In this document: piece after piece, positions 1 to 12,430 of the stretch | Layout: every line of letters begins with the position of its first letter | Numbering within the stretch: position 1 is the first letter of the stretch | The notes under the pieces: model-generated | Database searches by the model: none | What the model was told of the DNA's origin: nothing | Seen by the model: the letters and a program-made list of their open reading frames with translations, nothing else | Assembly (NCBI RefSeq): GCF_019175385.1 | Contig: NC_083339.1 | Coordinates: 109,229,601 to 109,293,600, forward strand | DNA length: 64,000 nt | Direction of reading: 5' to 3' | Source of the DNA: Lycium barbarum | Taxonomy: Eukaryota > Streptophyta > Magnoliopsida > Solanales > Solanaceae | Program-made: the position numbers and the translations under genes

Positions 1-196
1 ACATAACAAACGGTTAAGAAAAGGGAAATTCTTAAATCATGGCTCTATCGCACGATCTATGATGAAGAAGAAGGTCAATCATTCCTAAATGCATGCATCC
101 TCCTGTTTATAAATGTGTGCTTCACACCCATAAACAAGACTCTACTGGACACAGCTCGTAGATACATCCTTGGACGAACTGCTCTGATACCACTTT
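1..196 (-). other. Leader of a gypsy element continuing off the left edge
   Basis: Read on the minus strand, this stretch follows the primer site of the LTR at 197-2358 and is the untranslated leader of an element whose coding part lies outside the window. It matches the leader of element B (about 25795-25957) over most of its length, including the 'cctcctgtttataa' and 'cccataaacaaga' words, so the two belong to one family. No coding sequence is visible in it. Confidence 0.75.
181..192 (-). other. Primer binding site, initiator tRNA-Met type
   Basis: On the minus strand it reads TGGTATCAGAGC, complementary to the 3' end of initiator tRNA-Met, and lies 4 bases inside the LTR end. It fixes the polarity: LTR to the right, element body to the left. 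Confidence 0.85.
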
Positions 197-2358
197 TGTC
201 ATGACCTAACTTGAGGGCCATGACGGGCACCCGAAGCTAACCTACCGAGCACTTCTTAACATATCGTCATAATCACATTTAGGTGAGCCATATGGCTAAC
301 TCATAATTACCTTGCGCCAAATAACATGAATTTTCATCGGAAGTAGATGCCTTTATATAAACATCACTAACAGTGCCCATATATACACAAGCCGACAAGG
401 CTATCAAAATTATATACAAAATATGAGCCGGCAAGGCTGAGGGATATCTAGCTATACACATTTGTCTACGAGTCTCTACGGAGAGTATGTAATATCATAA
501 AGACGGGACAGGACCCCGCTATGCCCATGTATGTACACAAAAGAATAATACCAACTACTGCAGCTTCGGATCAAATGGAGCACTGCTATGCAACCTCTGA
601 TGAAGCAGCCTAAGGGTCGAGTCTGTCTCCCTGTTTACCTGCGGGCATGAATGCAGCGTCCACAAATAAAAAGACGTCAGTACGGATAATGTACTAAGTA
701 TGTAAAGCATGAGTAGTAACATGATAAAAGCATGAAGGATAACATAATATAGGAGGGCCATTTATACCTCTTGAGACGTTCATCATGCTTACTTAACCTT
801 TTTTTAAATAAAGCTTTCCATACATATACATCTAATGATATCATACTCGACCATGTAGGTTCGGTGTTATCCATACCCGGCCATAACGAGGCTCGATGTT
901 GTCTGTACCCAACTGCAGTGGTGTGCGCACAATAGTTAACATTCCCGGCCATATAGGGTCGGTGTCACAACATAGCTATATATATATATACACACACACA
1001 TAAGAATACATAAGTAAAAGCAACATCATCATCACTATATCTTTCCTTAGAGGATCAATTATCGTAGGATGGGATCAATGATATCATAAGAGTATCAAGA
1101 ACTATGAGCTTTAGCACTTCTAGGAATGGAGTCATCATGGAAGACATTATGAATTTTATGTATAGGTTCACAACAATAGAATCATGCCTTAAGAAAGAAG
1201 GGTTATCCTTACATACCTTTATGTCTTCTTAACTATTTAACGTTCTCCTCCAAAGTCCGAAAAATCTACATTCAAAAGGATTCATACCAAGATTAGGTCT
1301 CAAAGAAACTCTCAAGTTCAAACTAGTATAATTTGTGAGCTAGTGAAAATTGAGCAGCATTTTCCCTATTTCATCTTCATCTACCAAATTCCAAAACAAC
1401 TGTCAATCAATAGTTACATCATCTACAATACCATAATTAAGAGACTTCATTCAAGTTATGCTTCATTCAACCCTAAAACTCCTTTCATATAAACCCATAA
1501 TAATAATTTCAACACAACTCCATATACACTTGGATACAACACTTCCTCATCATCATTATTACCACCCATAACAAGATTATACTCATAACATGCCAAGAAT
1601 TATAACTCAAGTTAATTTATAGCTCAAAATATCCTCAACTCATATTTGAACTCTCTTTTCATTTTTCCTTCTTCAACCAAATTGTATAACAATCAAACAA
1701 CCTAAACTACATGCAATAGATATGAAAACTTACCTCTATAATACTAGAGCAAGCCTTGGATCCATTTATTCCCCTAGAGTGAAACGTCCAGCTTTAACAC
1801 CAAGGGATTCTTGAACTCTACAAACCCTAGTAAGCTTTCTAGCACTTGAATCTCTTGATCCTCTTGGGTTTGACCTTGATTAGCATATGAACGTGAGGAG
1901 AGGGTTTTGGAGAGCCTTAGGGTCTGAAATGGGGAAATACGAATCCAAATAAGGAAAAACGAAATATAAAGATTCATTTAAAATCCCGTTGACATACTTT
2001 GACGGCAACTTTGACGGATCGTAAAAAATTCTGCGGTCCGTCAAATGGATCGTCAAGTAGCCCAACCAACCATACCTCTCTATGACTGTTTCACGGTGGA
2101 TGCGAAACCATTTGACTGGCCGTCAAATTTTTTGCGGTCCGCCAAATTGGGCGTCAAAACGCCCTTCCGATAAACTTGCTCTCTTTGATTTGTTTTAACC
2201 TCTAATCCTTCCAATACTTACTAAGAATACACTTAACCCTTCACATACATAACATGAACATACTTACTGTCACATAACCTCAAAGGTAATCCCAGTCCAA
2301 GACTATAAGGACTAACATACGACAAATCTTAACATACGAAACTACGAGGTGTAAAACA
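197..2358 (-). repeat. 5' LTR of off-window gypsy element
   Basis: On the + strand the segment starts TGTCATGACC and ends GGTGTAAAACA, the TG..CA ends expected of an LTR, and the primer site adjoins the left end. Length (2162 bp) and end sequences resemble the 2.2 kb LTR of element B. A TATA-like tract (about 1961-1970, minus strand) is preceded at 1986-2160 by repeats of a GACGGNCCGTC-type palindrome. It also holds a short (TA)n(CA)n tract near 975-1000. The insertion seems to lie inside an older LTR that resumes at 2359. No second copy is present for a direct identity check. Confidence 0.7.
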
Positions 2359-2361
2359 TGG

Positions 2362-2480
2362 CGTTCATGTACCATTGCTGCGTGCAACCCGATTCCACAA
2401 ACATATGTTGCGCCGTGCAACTTGATCCTATGAATATATATATACGTTGCGGCGCGCAACCCGATTCCATAATTCATCAC
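2362..2480. repeat. Three-copy minisatellite, GTTGCGGCGYGCAACCCGAT type
   Basis: Three adjacent units of about 40 bp each hold a hairpin-like core (GTTGC..GCAAC) followed by CCGATTCCA or a variant. Similar 'gttgcggcgtgcaac' units are, as I recall, common in LTRs of Solanaceae; here they mark the left part of the older LTR. Confidence 0.6.
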
Positions 2481-3540
2481 ACTGATTCCACACTTCTTTC
2501 ATCACACCATTTCTATCATGTATGAATGCAAGAATGCTAAATCAAATACAATAAATGTCAATGAGTATGCTATGGAGATCACAAACACCATAAGTCATAT
2601 CAAGTCTTGCATAAGTCACAACAACCATGAAAACGGTTCAATATCGAGTTCCAATCACTATAATGAATCTATCACATCCCACAACTCCAATCACATAATC
2701 AAATACACCACATGTCAGCAATGTGTAAATAACGGGGAGAAACCCACATAATCAGAAATCATACCAGCCTAATTGGATCACAACACCAGACCATGTCTGA
2801 AGACCTAACATGCTTTCCCCGTCAATTCTACGCATACATACGATTCACTAATAAAAGTCTAACTAAAGTAAGCCATAACCTACCTCAGTGCCGAGCAGGT
2901 GCCACGAACTATCCAACACGAGCCTGCCCTTTACGAAGAGCTTCTGAACGATCGAAGTTTAATCAACAAGTTAATCTACATTAGCAACTGAGACTAACGA
3001 TACCCGCATTTCCATAAATTTATTCGAATCGAAAAACAACCTTAAAAGAGAACCTCGGGCCCATAAGGGAAAAATTAGAATTTCAAGTTAAAAACGGTTC
3101 ACCCAACCCTTAGGAAGCCCAATACCATCCCTCAAATCACTAATTACCTCAATTTATCATCAATTGCATCATTAGTAGAAAACTCCCAATTTAGAGAAAA
3201 ACCCTAACTTTTCCATAATCAAATTCTTAATTCAAATAGAGATTCAAGCTTAGTATCTAGTTATCCCAATGATTCCCTTGACTAGATTTAATCAAATTTC
3301 TCAACACAACTCATTTACATAGCATAAGATTCATAAAATCAACACTTGGGTTATAACCCCATTTTCCCCAACTAACCCATAAAACTAGCATGGATTCCAA
3401 ATTTAATACCATAATATAACCACAATAGAGTAAAGGGAACTTACCCAAGAAAGAATTACCCCCAAGCTCTAAAAATCACCTCCAATAGCCTTCTCGGTTT
3501 TCAACTTTGTGAATGGAAGGAATGGGTTCGCAATAGGGAT

Positions 3541-3695
3541 TATAAAAGGGTTTAATGTTAAGCGATTTCCGCATCCGCGGACACCTTGTCTGCTCGCTTA
3601 AGTGAACTGGGCTCCGCTATAAAAGGGTTTATTGTTCAGCGATTTTCGCATCCGCAGACACCTTGTCCACTCGCTTATGCGAAGTGGGATCCGCT
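3541..3695. repeat. Tandem duplication of a TATA-containing 77-bp unit
   Basis: Copy one is 3541-3617 and copy two 3618-3695. Each begins TATAAAAGGGTTTA and continues into the GC-rich words 'gcatccgcggacaccttgtc' or 'gcatccgcagacaccttgtc'. Both the promoter-like core and the palindromic words are doubled. Confidence 0.75.
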
Positions 3696-4299
3696 TCTGC
3701 GAACTCACTTAAACACATAATTCCTCGCGTCTACGGGCTAAGTCCCACGTGGACAGAACCGCCGATGCGAACCCACTCCCGCCGAAGCGAGACATCAGAC
3801 CACCAAAAAAATTAGTTTTCATCAAGTTCAACCCCAAAATCCTGACATCCATCCACGACCTCCCGGATACGAACCAAACATGCAGACACACGAAAAAACA
3901 CGCTACGAACTCAACAGTGGCCTCAGAATCCACAACGGGGGTCACCTTAACTCGGTCAACCCCCAAACACCCAAAATGAAGTTTCCAACCCAAGGCCAAA
4001 AATACCCCCGAGTGTCTCGAGAACCGAACCAATCATCCTACCAAGTCATAATCGACCATCCGGATCTTGTGGAATTGACCAAAAACCCAAAGAGATGCGG
4101 AAACCCAAAAGTAAACTATTGGTCAATACTTTTTCGTTTATTCAACTTAACGGCTTCTAAACTCCTCAAACCAATTATGATTACCTCGGGAACCACGCTA
4201 CCCATCCCCACAAGTCAAAACCACTCTAATAAAGCTGGAGAAAGGGTCAACATGGATAAAAGAGGTAAAATACCTAAAACGACCATACGGGTCGTTACA

Positions 4300-5328
4300 T
4301 ATAAAATGATGATGAGTAAAGGTTAATGCTTGGATAAAGATGCAATACTTTGATAATTAAATGACACTTTTTTATCCCAATTTATGTGATGATGTTCAGA
4401 TTTTAAGAATCAAACGAGGTTTTTTTTACCGTAAAATTTTCATATGCCTTTTAACTAATTTAAGTTATTAATTATTGTGACATCTACTACCTTTTACATA
4501 ATTTTCAAATATATAGATTATATTTTGAAAATTTTAAAAATTCAATGTTTAAACACACAGTCAAAGTAAATAATTTTAAATCTCAGAAAGTGAATTGTCT
4601 CAAAGTATATTATGTAACATTATAACTAATATATAAATTATATATAAGTGGTAAATAAATAATTATTTAATAAATATATGATGAAGTATATATTTAAATT
4701 TTATAATAATATAATATTATATTATTTGAACATGCATACTACATAATTATTTTGCGATGTACTCATTAACATATAATGAATATACACAATGTATATTTGG
4801 AGTATATTACAAACATAATTTGATTTCCGTATATTTATTACATAACCATATTTTATATTTAGATTATATTATAATCATATAATATGGATACAACATATAT
4901 AAATGGTTCACGGATACTTCACCTTAGATAAGACCTTCGATTTTCTTAAAATAACTTTCTAACAACGTAACCGGGCGAATTGAAATGGTTTGTGGGCTGA
5001 ATTACCTAAAATACGGAATCAATGCATCATCTTCCGAGCTCGTGTTGCCATCCACTCTAAAAAACCGATCACCATTCAAGAGCCTTCTTCTTCTACAAGC
5101 CCTAAAGTATGATTATAATATTGCATTACATATAACAACATTACTACTTCAAATATGGAATGAAAGGATAAGATTGGTTAGGGTCTGACAAAAAAAAATG
5201 AATTTACAATATCTGATGCTCAAAAGGCTGACCCTCTCGACTAATGTGATCGTTTTCTTTTTGCAACAAATTCTTACAATGTCTCTATTTATAGAACTAA
5301 AATATGGAATAGCAAATAAAGTCATGAA
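4300..5328. other. AT-rich sequence with no recognised feature
   Basis: This stretch between the old LTR and the MITE is strongly AT-rich, with runs such as 'tatataagtggtaaataaataatta'-like sequence near 4630-4720. A 67-codon open frame at 4985-5188 on the + strand has no motif I recognise. It may be the oldest (host intergenic) DNA here, but I see nothing that defines it. Confidence 0.4.
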
Positions 5329-6026
5329 TAGGGGTGTTCATGGGTCGGTTTTAGGTTAAAACCAAAACCAAACCAATCTAGTCGGTTTTTAAAATTATTA
5401 AAACCAAACCAAACCAAACCAAACCAAATATAATACATATCCATCGGTTTGGTTGTAGTCGGTTTGGTACGGTTTGGGTCGATTTTTCGGTTTTTACGAA
5501 AATTAACGGTATTTCTCTCTTTCATTTTTTTTTTCTTACAATTAGGAGAGAATTTTCTATCCTTTTCCAACTTATAATCCGTTATTACCTTTTTATTGTG
5601 GTAGCTATAGTTTCTTGCATTATGGAGAAAATGTCTTAAGATTATGATTTTAATTAAGTGAATAAAGTTTACAAGAAATACAAAAAATAAATTTAGGTAA
5701 ATCTCATATAGTTGTTTCTTTAAATAAATGAGTTTTAATTCATAGATTTCTTTTTTTTTTAAATTGGCTTACAGTATAAATTTCATTTGCCTATTAGAGA
5801 TAAATAAAATTTTGCTTAAAAAATATATAAATTATTTTTAAAAAATTATGTATAAAATTTGTCGATTTGGTTTTTTCTTCGGTTTCCTTTTAGTAAAACC
5901 AAAACCAAAGAAAATATTATCGGTTTTTAAAAATTCAAAACCAAACCAAACCTAACCCAAGTAAATATCAGTTTGGTTTTGATTTTCGGTTTGGATATGT
6001 TTTTAACCATATCGTGAACACCCCTA
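5329..6026. mobile_element. hAT-type MITE with TAGGGGTGTTCA termini
   Basis: The left end reads TAGGGGTGTTCA (5329-5340) and the right end TGAACACCCCTA (6015-6026), a perfect 12-bp inverted repeat. The inside is non-coding and rich in 'ggtttggttttggtt' and its complement, so the arms can fold back. The left flank is GTCATGAA (5321-5328). The right flank is GCCATG (6027-6032) and, once element A is removed, continues AA (15414-15415), giving GCCATGAA: seven of eight bases match, the 8-bp target duplication typical of hAT elements. It encodes no transposase. Confidence 0.75.
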
Positions 6027-6032
6027 GCCATG

Positions 6033-9022
6033 TGTAATGACCCGTTTCGTTGTTACTGTAAAAAATTCTGAAATATCCGTAACCGTGTGATCCTGGACCT
6101 TTCCTTTCACTAAAGTATTTCCGACGGACATCTAGCCTAGCTGTACCCATTGTACGGAAGAGAGTCAAACATCAAAATTCGGGTTGAGGACCCAGTTAGA
6201 CGCCCCAGCGCTAGGCTGAGCGCTATAGCGATTGCGCTCCAGCGACCATGGCCCCGCTGTAGCGTTAATGTCGTGTTGGAATCAGGCTGCTGCAACGTCT
6301 ATTCGAGCGCTGCAGTGCTGCCGCTGAAGCGGCAGACCAATGGCTGAAGCAGTGACGTGCAGTTAAATTCACTATTTCAGAAATCATTTCGGGAATTGGT
6401 CCCATTTTTCACAACCCTAAATTCCGGCAGCCCAGGCCTTTTGCAAAGCCTAAAAATCAGATTTGTTGATCATGGAAATCCTTCTAACACCTTCCAATTC
6501 TTCTTCCACCTAGTAAAGTACTCCTAAAAGTCTTCACCAAGAGAACCATCTAATGGGTATTACAAGTCCATCGAGTTGGAGTAATAATGGGTTAGCTTTA
6601 TCTTTCACATGAACTCCATTAAATAATCTCCCTTGTTCTCCACCCAAATGAGTTGATATCCTAGATTCCTACCTTCTTTCTTCTTAAAAATAAGTTCTTC
6701 CATGGATCTCGGAAATGGGCCTTTCTCAGTATAAGCTTAAAAATTGGAAAATCAACTAGCGTAGTTGTAGATGGAATTCTGAAGTGGGTTAAGATCGCAA
6801 ACCTTCCTTAATTATCCGAAATCTCTTTTGAGGGTCCTAATGATAATTTCTATTCTTGGACCTCATATTGTCTCCAAGCTCTTTCGTGCGGATTACGATG
6901 TGGTGATCGAGTTGAAGAAATCGATGGATGCTCATGGCACCCGCTCGACCATGAGGTAGGTTATGGCTTTCCTTTCGGTAGACTCCAGTTAGTTTCTCAT
7001 ATTCATGTATTAGAAAGAATGAAGAATGCATGTGTAGGAATTGGAGATTTGGGATGGGATCCTGGGATGGTATTGTTGTGTGATTTGTATGTTCGGGCTT
7101 ATGGCGTATAGATTATTTAGGATGCTTGATTTGGTTTCCGTGAGTATCAGTGGATTTTATGTGACTTAAGAGTAGTGGGTGATACCTATTTTATGTGTCT
7201 CACGATGAGAATTTCTGTAATATGTGATTAAGTGTGTTATGCTATTAATAGTGAATCTAGTTGATAAATGGAAGGATAAAATGTACCAACGGTTGCGACT
7301 GAGTTCTAGACTGAGTAGGAATAAATGCCTTGTGAGTAGGAGGTGAATTTACTTGTACTAAGCTAATAGGCTAATAAAGGAAGAGCGGTAACATTGTATT
7401 GCGACTGATTTGATCTGGTGTTTGCTTGATACCATGAGTGAGTAATTGGTATTGAGAATTGTTGTTATAACTTGTTTGTGTTATGGTGGTACCTTAGTTT
7501 GATGTTGATACATGGATAGAATTCCGTATGACTTGTATAGATATTGATGTTAGTGTTGGCATGCCCATGTTGGTATTGGTGACTTTGATATTTAGTTGGT
7601 GCACCCATTGTTGGTGTTTGTGATTTAGACATATTGATGGCGTACCCATTGTTGCTACTTGTGATATTGAGTATGATTATTGATGTTGATACATGCATTG
7701 CACGCACTCTCATTCTTCATGATACACTGTTGATACCTTTATGATACTTGATGAAACACTATGATGAGCTGGGTTCAGTTTTACTTGAGTGACGTGAGAG
7801 TCTGATATCCGATGTTCGTCCCGGAATCGTGGATTGAGTGAATTGATACTTGATGAAAACTCTTTTTACTATGAGTGACGCGAGAGTCCGATATCTGATG
7901 TTCATTCCGAAATCATGGATTGACCGAGTGTATGGACTCCGCGGGTCCCCCAGGGTGGTACCGGTGAGAACCCCCGGTGGGCAAAGATCCGGGGTCCCAT
8001 CTATCTGTTGGGCAAAGATTTGGGACCGGTGGCACTTAGACTTCGCGAGTCACCTTAGGTTATGCTATCGAGATGTCGATATTTTTGTCCGGAGTACATG
8101 TGTACACAACATTGGCATGACATTGCATTGCATTCATACATCTTTGCATTGCATTGTATTATGGCTTGTTTGAGATGATTTGGTGTTACTTGTGATGTTG
8201 GATTTGGATTTATATATTGAGACTTGGCACAATCGGGATTAGATGCTACTTAGGCGATGATGCATACTTGTCTTCAATTATCTGTGACTTTTACTGGTTG
8301 GTTTATCTTGTGGATCATTCGTAGGATTAGCTGTATGTTTGGTATCTAAATGATGTAGACTAAAGATATCATAGTGAAGAGTCGACTCCTAGACCAAAAA
8401 TGAATGGTATTAATAATATATAATTGTCGTGATATTGTTGTGGATCTGACTTGTGGTTATTAGTGGAAAGTGAATGAATTAAGGGTGCTGGTGTCATGTT
8501 GTACGAAAAATAGACGTATGACTTGATTTAGTTGCTGATCATGTTTATTTGTGACCTCTTTTACTGATATGTGTTTCTAGCCATTGTCGGCCTATTATAC
8601 TTACTCAATACGCGTTGATTGTATTAATACTGCTCTTGCTACATCCTTTTCAAGTGTAGAGTGTTTCAGGTGATTGATGGCAACATGTTTGGAAATGCGC
8701 AGTGCCTTATCTCAAGGCCTCCTCCCATTTCATTTCGGGACGGAGGTTGGGTCTTATAGAGTTGAGGTAATCTGTATCATTTAGTCGCTCTTGTACTAGT
8801 CTAGACTAGGTCGTGGGAATTTGTAAGGAATTTTTATTTATTTAACGGTTGTAAATATTTTCAATACTTAAGTTTATTAGATAATTGATTTCCGCTGTTA
8901 ATGGTACTTATTTATTGGAATATTCAATTTGTCTTTACTTGATTAATGTGTTATTGATTGAGGGTTCGCCTACCGAGGAGGGAAAGGTAGGTGCCCACGC
9001 GATCCTAAATTGAGTCGTGACA
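6033..9022 (+). repeat. 5' LTR of element A
   Basis: This 2990-bp LTR matches 12473-15408 along its whole length with scattered substitutions and small indels. A cluster of GCTGCAGCGG-like palindromic words lies at about 6195-6345, just upstream of a degenerate TATA-like tract (about 6370). Open frames inside it are not supported by any family. The last bases GAGTCGTGACA adjoin the primer site. Confidence 0.85.
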
Positions 9023-9790
9023 AGTTAGTATCATAGCCTAGGTTACCGGTCTCACAAGTACAAGAGCAATGTCTAGAAGAGTCTCGTGGAATGGTACGTA
9101 GATGGCCGTGCCCATCCACGGGAGGCTATAGGGCAACAAGGAAATTTCCCTTCTTTCTTTCAGATCGTGCTACTTTAGTTAAATTGGTATCTCGGTAGGC
9201 TCAATTGGTATCTAGACGATTCCAATTGGTATCTACGCGCGAAAAGCAAGTCATATTTTGAGATCAGATCTAGCATGTGTTGGGTATGGCTGAAGTAAAT
9301 TATAGTTGCGAAATGATTCGAGCTTGGTATGATGCCACTGCCAGTTGTTGCGCCCCAGCGGTCAACCAACCACTGAAGCGGTCCCTGCTATTTTTTTCTT
9401 GACCGCTTCTGCGGCCCCTCTACCGCCGAAGCTGGACCGCTGTAGCGGTCTGAGAGACCTTTAAAGCGGAACCCCTGGGTTCAGAGACCAGATATTCTCC
9501 CCTGTTTCCAACCTGTTTCCCCTGTTTTCGCCATTTGACAGACCTGATAAAAGTAGCGGCATCCCAAAAACATCAGTTATATAAAAACAAGCTCGACAAG
9601 GGCAAGAACTACTCAAGTCAGTACTACAAAGACAACTACCATTATCAAAACAAGAAAGCCAAATAGTTCAACATCCAAAACAAAATATCCAAACATTAGC
9701 CAAAACAAGGCTAACCAAAAAAAAAAAAAAACCCAAAACAACATTATCCGAGAAGAAAAGATGCAAACAAACCAAGGAAAATAAATTGTT
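9023..9790 (+). other. Primer site and leader of element A
   Basis: TTAGTATCATAGCC (9025-9038) is a mutated form of the tRNA-Met primer site TTGGTATCAGAGCC. The leader that follows is shared with D (about 43600-43740, minus) and more distantly with C (about 33780-33890, minus), including a GAGGCTATAG word and the repeated AATTGGTATCT motif. A CGCTGTAGCGG palindrome cluster lies at 9345-9480, downstream of the antisense gene. From 9490 to 9790 the DNA is AC-rich with an A-run near 9719-9731, which may be 3' untranslated sequence of the antisense gene. Confidence 0.6.
9182..9234 (+). repeat. Three AATTGGTATCT motifs at 21-bp spacing
   Basis: Exact copies start at 9182, 9203 and 9224. The same 11-mer recurs at 12460-12470 immediately before the 3' LTR. 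Element D has the equivalent triplet with the same 21-bp spacing (43505-43557) and element C a degenerate pair. TTGGTATC equals the first part of the primer site. Confidence 0.85.
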
Positions 9791-11238
9791 TCAACATGCA
9801 AGCCCAACATGGGAAACAATAACACTAGCATAATAAGAGGGGGAAAGGGGGAGGGAGATCTCTAAGCCCTCCAGGTACTCGGCTTCCGTACCATCTGAAC
9901 TATCTGCATCCTCTGCTGATTTGCTCCTCTTGTCACCTACCTTGACCTCGCTCACAAATGAGTACCGTTCAGAATCATCCTTGTCCTGTACAGGCATCTC
10001 CACGTTGGGGTACATTTTCCCCCATAAGCCCTTGATGCCTCTCCAAGATCTCAGATAGACCTTCTCGCGAGATTTGTTCTTGGCCTGCTCCTTCTCAAAA
10101 TTAGTCCGAAACTGGATGTGGTCTGCAGTCAAGGAAGTGTAGATAGTCTGCAAAATGGTGAGTGACTCACCCATCTTCTTCTGGCCATCGAGGTAGTCCT
10201 TCATCTCCTTTCTAGTAAAGTAACCCCCATCAGCACTGGATGAACCTGCCTCCACAGAAGGCCTCGGTATACCCTGGAACATCTCGTCAAAAAAGAGTAT
10301 CAATACGTTCAAACGGGCCCTTAGCAGGGCCAGCCCGAGTCCCAGCCTCAGCTCTATCTCCACCTCCACCCACACTGGCACTAGCACTCGTTCCCTCTAC
10401 AGTCTTCCTCTTCTTACGCTGGACAGTAGTACCCTGGCCATACACTCACAATGGGTGAAAGTCAGCATCGAACTCTACAATGTGATCATCAGGCCTCCTA
10501 TGGACCCCAGCCCTCTTGCACAGTGAAGTGATTAATGACAAGAGCAACAAACTTGATGCCCCAGACGTCATGAAACCCTTCCATTCTTCGACCATCTGCG
10601 AACTTACATTCACAGGAACATTATCTAGGATACGAGCAATTAAAAGAGCTCGAGGATAGGTCACGGAGGTGACATTCCTCGAGGGACGAACCCGTTGGGA
10701 TATGATATTCAACCACCTCCTGGCCTCAACAGTAAATTTCTCACTAGATATCCCCACCCTGGACCTACCCCAAGTGATGGAAGCCCTATCCTCCTCAGCT
10801 ACTAGCATGGACACTAGCCAATCCCCATTATCAGCAGTATTCTTGGCCTCCAAAAACTCCACCGAAGGGTTATACACTTTATACACCTGTTGATTGTCTT
10901 AGCCCCCACTTTCACAGAGACCCCGCGAATCATAATCCTGGGATCAGGAGAATCCCAATTGACGGTGGGCAGCATGGCATAAAACTCCCTAACCCAATTA
11001 TCATTGCAACGCCCGGGATCCTTAATCGAACGCATCCACTTGATCCTTTCCAACCTCTCTAGAAACTCAGGAGCCGTCTCTCTACATTGGTCATATCTAA
11101 ACCCCTCTCTAACAATAGGGGCATGCGCCTTTGCTCCGAGAAATGTTGCTCACATTGTGGGGTGGTGAAGATTGAATACACGGGCACTTGCTCCTCTTGT
11201 TGTTTCTCTACTTGTTTGGTTTTTGGATTTCCAGCCAT
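9791..11238 (-). pseudogene. Antisense 'putative plant transposon protein' gene of element A
   Basis: The gene runs opposite to the LTRs. It starts at an ATG (11238) five bases after a splice acceptor. In order it shows a short Gln/Glu-rich N-terminus, a frameshift near 11070, a block with NWVREFYAML (10970-11050), a second frameshift near 10870, and a block with WLNIISQRVRPSRNVT and YPRALLIARILD (about 10620-10730). After a stop at 10446 come a basic RKKRK patch and a Lys/Glu-rich tail with SWRGIKGLW. The WVREFYA and RALLIA..LD blocks are what I know from the family annotated as putative plant transposon protein domain (PF20167). The function of the family is not established; the basic patch suggests a nuclear protein. 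Element D carries a clear homologue. At least two frameshifts and two stops make this copy dead. Confidence 0.7.
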
Positions 11239-12285
11239 TGTACCTGCAAAGGATAGTTTACATTATGAGTATTCATGAAACAGTTTGAGAAAATCTATGC
11301 ATGCATTCTAAGTTTTAAACCTCAGCAAATCAAAAAATTCTGGTGCAGTTCTGTGCAGTCACCGCTGTAGCGGTCACTCAGACTGCTGCAGTGGGGATGC
11401 TATAACGGTATTGGCCCCGGTTCAACACCCCTTACCATTTCAATCGAACCGCTCCAGTGCACCCCTTGAGGGCTGAAGTGGGACCGCTCCAGCAGTGTCG
11501 TCTTCCCCAATAGACCCGATTTTTCTCAACTCTCCAAAGACTCAAAAACTTGTTTTTATAAACGGATCGGGAAGATATCAGACATGCAAAGTATTTACAA
11601 CTCCTAGTACATCGTTTCTAACAACAAAAATCCGAAAATCTCAAAGGAACCAACACCCAATTTCAAACCAAAAATTCTATACTATGTTTAAGTTTTTCGG
11701 CTAAAATTTCTTCATTACCTACGCAATGCTCGATGTTTAGATGTTTTTAATGCTACACTAGTTGTGAAATTCAGCCTACCAACACCCTATGAACCCCCCC
11801 CCCCCCCCCCCAACAAAATTAAAAAAAATCCCAACTTTGGGGTAAGCAAACCCATTAATCGATGAATAAGGTCCTAAAATCATGTTTTATTGTTCTATTT
11901 CTAGTAAAGATGAGTAATTTCTTACCTTGAAAGTGGTAGATTTGGGTGTGGTTGGTGGTGGTTGTGAATGAACTTGGCAGCCTTCTTTTCCTTCCTCTTG
12001 AGAGCAATTGTGGTAGTATATGGGTGAGATTAAAGTGTAGGTTGAATGTGTGGGTATTTGAGAGGATTTTATGGGGTTTGGGGGAGTTGAGAGGTTGTAT
12101 TTAGTTAGGAGTTGGAGAGGAGTCGTGTGTGAGGGGTAGTGTACTGTGGGAATGGAAAGAGGAGGGGAAGAGAAAAGGGGTTATATTTTTTTTTTCTGAT
12201 TTCCCGTCCGCCGCTCCAGCAGTAGCCAGGTTGCTTCGGTGGTACCGCTGAAGCTCTATCTAGGCCGCTGAAGCGGTCACTCAGT
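11239..12285 (-). promoter_or_regulatory. 5'UTR intron and promoter region of the antisense gene of A
   Basis: On the minus strand a donor AAG/GTAAG (exon end 11926) and an acceptor TTTGCAG/GTACA (exon start 11243) define a 682-bp intron that ends five bases before the ATG. Elements D and E have introns of 727 and 710 bp at the same place. The intron holds CTGTAGCGG-type words at 11340-11500 and a C-run at about 11797-11811. Upstream of the donor lies a pyrimidine-rich leader (about 11930-12180), and upstream of that CCGCTGAAGCGG-type palindromes at 12205-12285. Splice sites are read by eye. Confidence 0.6.
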
Positions 12286-12430
12286 GATTAATGCCACTGA
12301 TTCATTTCACCTAATTTTGATCCACGTTGAGTCTCACCCATGTGTTTTCCCCTGTGGACCTATGAGTATAATTTCTCTAATTCACTCGAGCTATTACCCT
12401 GGCGAGTATTCTTCATGCGCCTTGGTAAGC

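Larger units (their letters stand above)
2359..4299 (-). repeat. Partial LTR of an older A/C/D-type element
   Basis: The right end reads GGGTCGTTACA, the same outer end as the LTRs of elements C and D. The words 'ccatgtctgaagacctaacatgctttc' and 'gtctaactaaagtaagccataacctacctcagtgccgagcaggtgcc' (in parts) match the corresponding stretches of C (about 30590-30700) and D (about 45395-45500). The left half is missing because another element lies there. Minus-strand TATA-like sequence occurs near 3540 with GC-rich palindromic words just upstream (3560-3790). It has no coding content. Confidence 0.6.

Noticed and set aside
2362..2480. CRISPR-like short repeats
   Set aside because: Three units with a hairpin core, no spacers of uniform length, inside a plant LTR; a minisatellite.
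3880..4326. 148-codon open frame (+)
   Set aside because: It overlaps the end of an old LTR and runs across its boundary at 4299; a chance frame.
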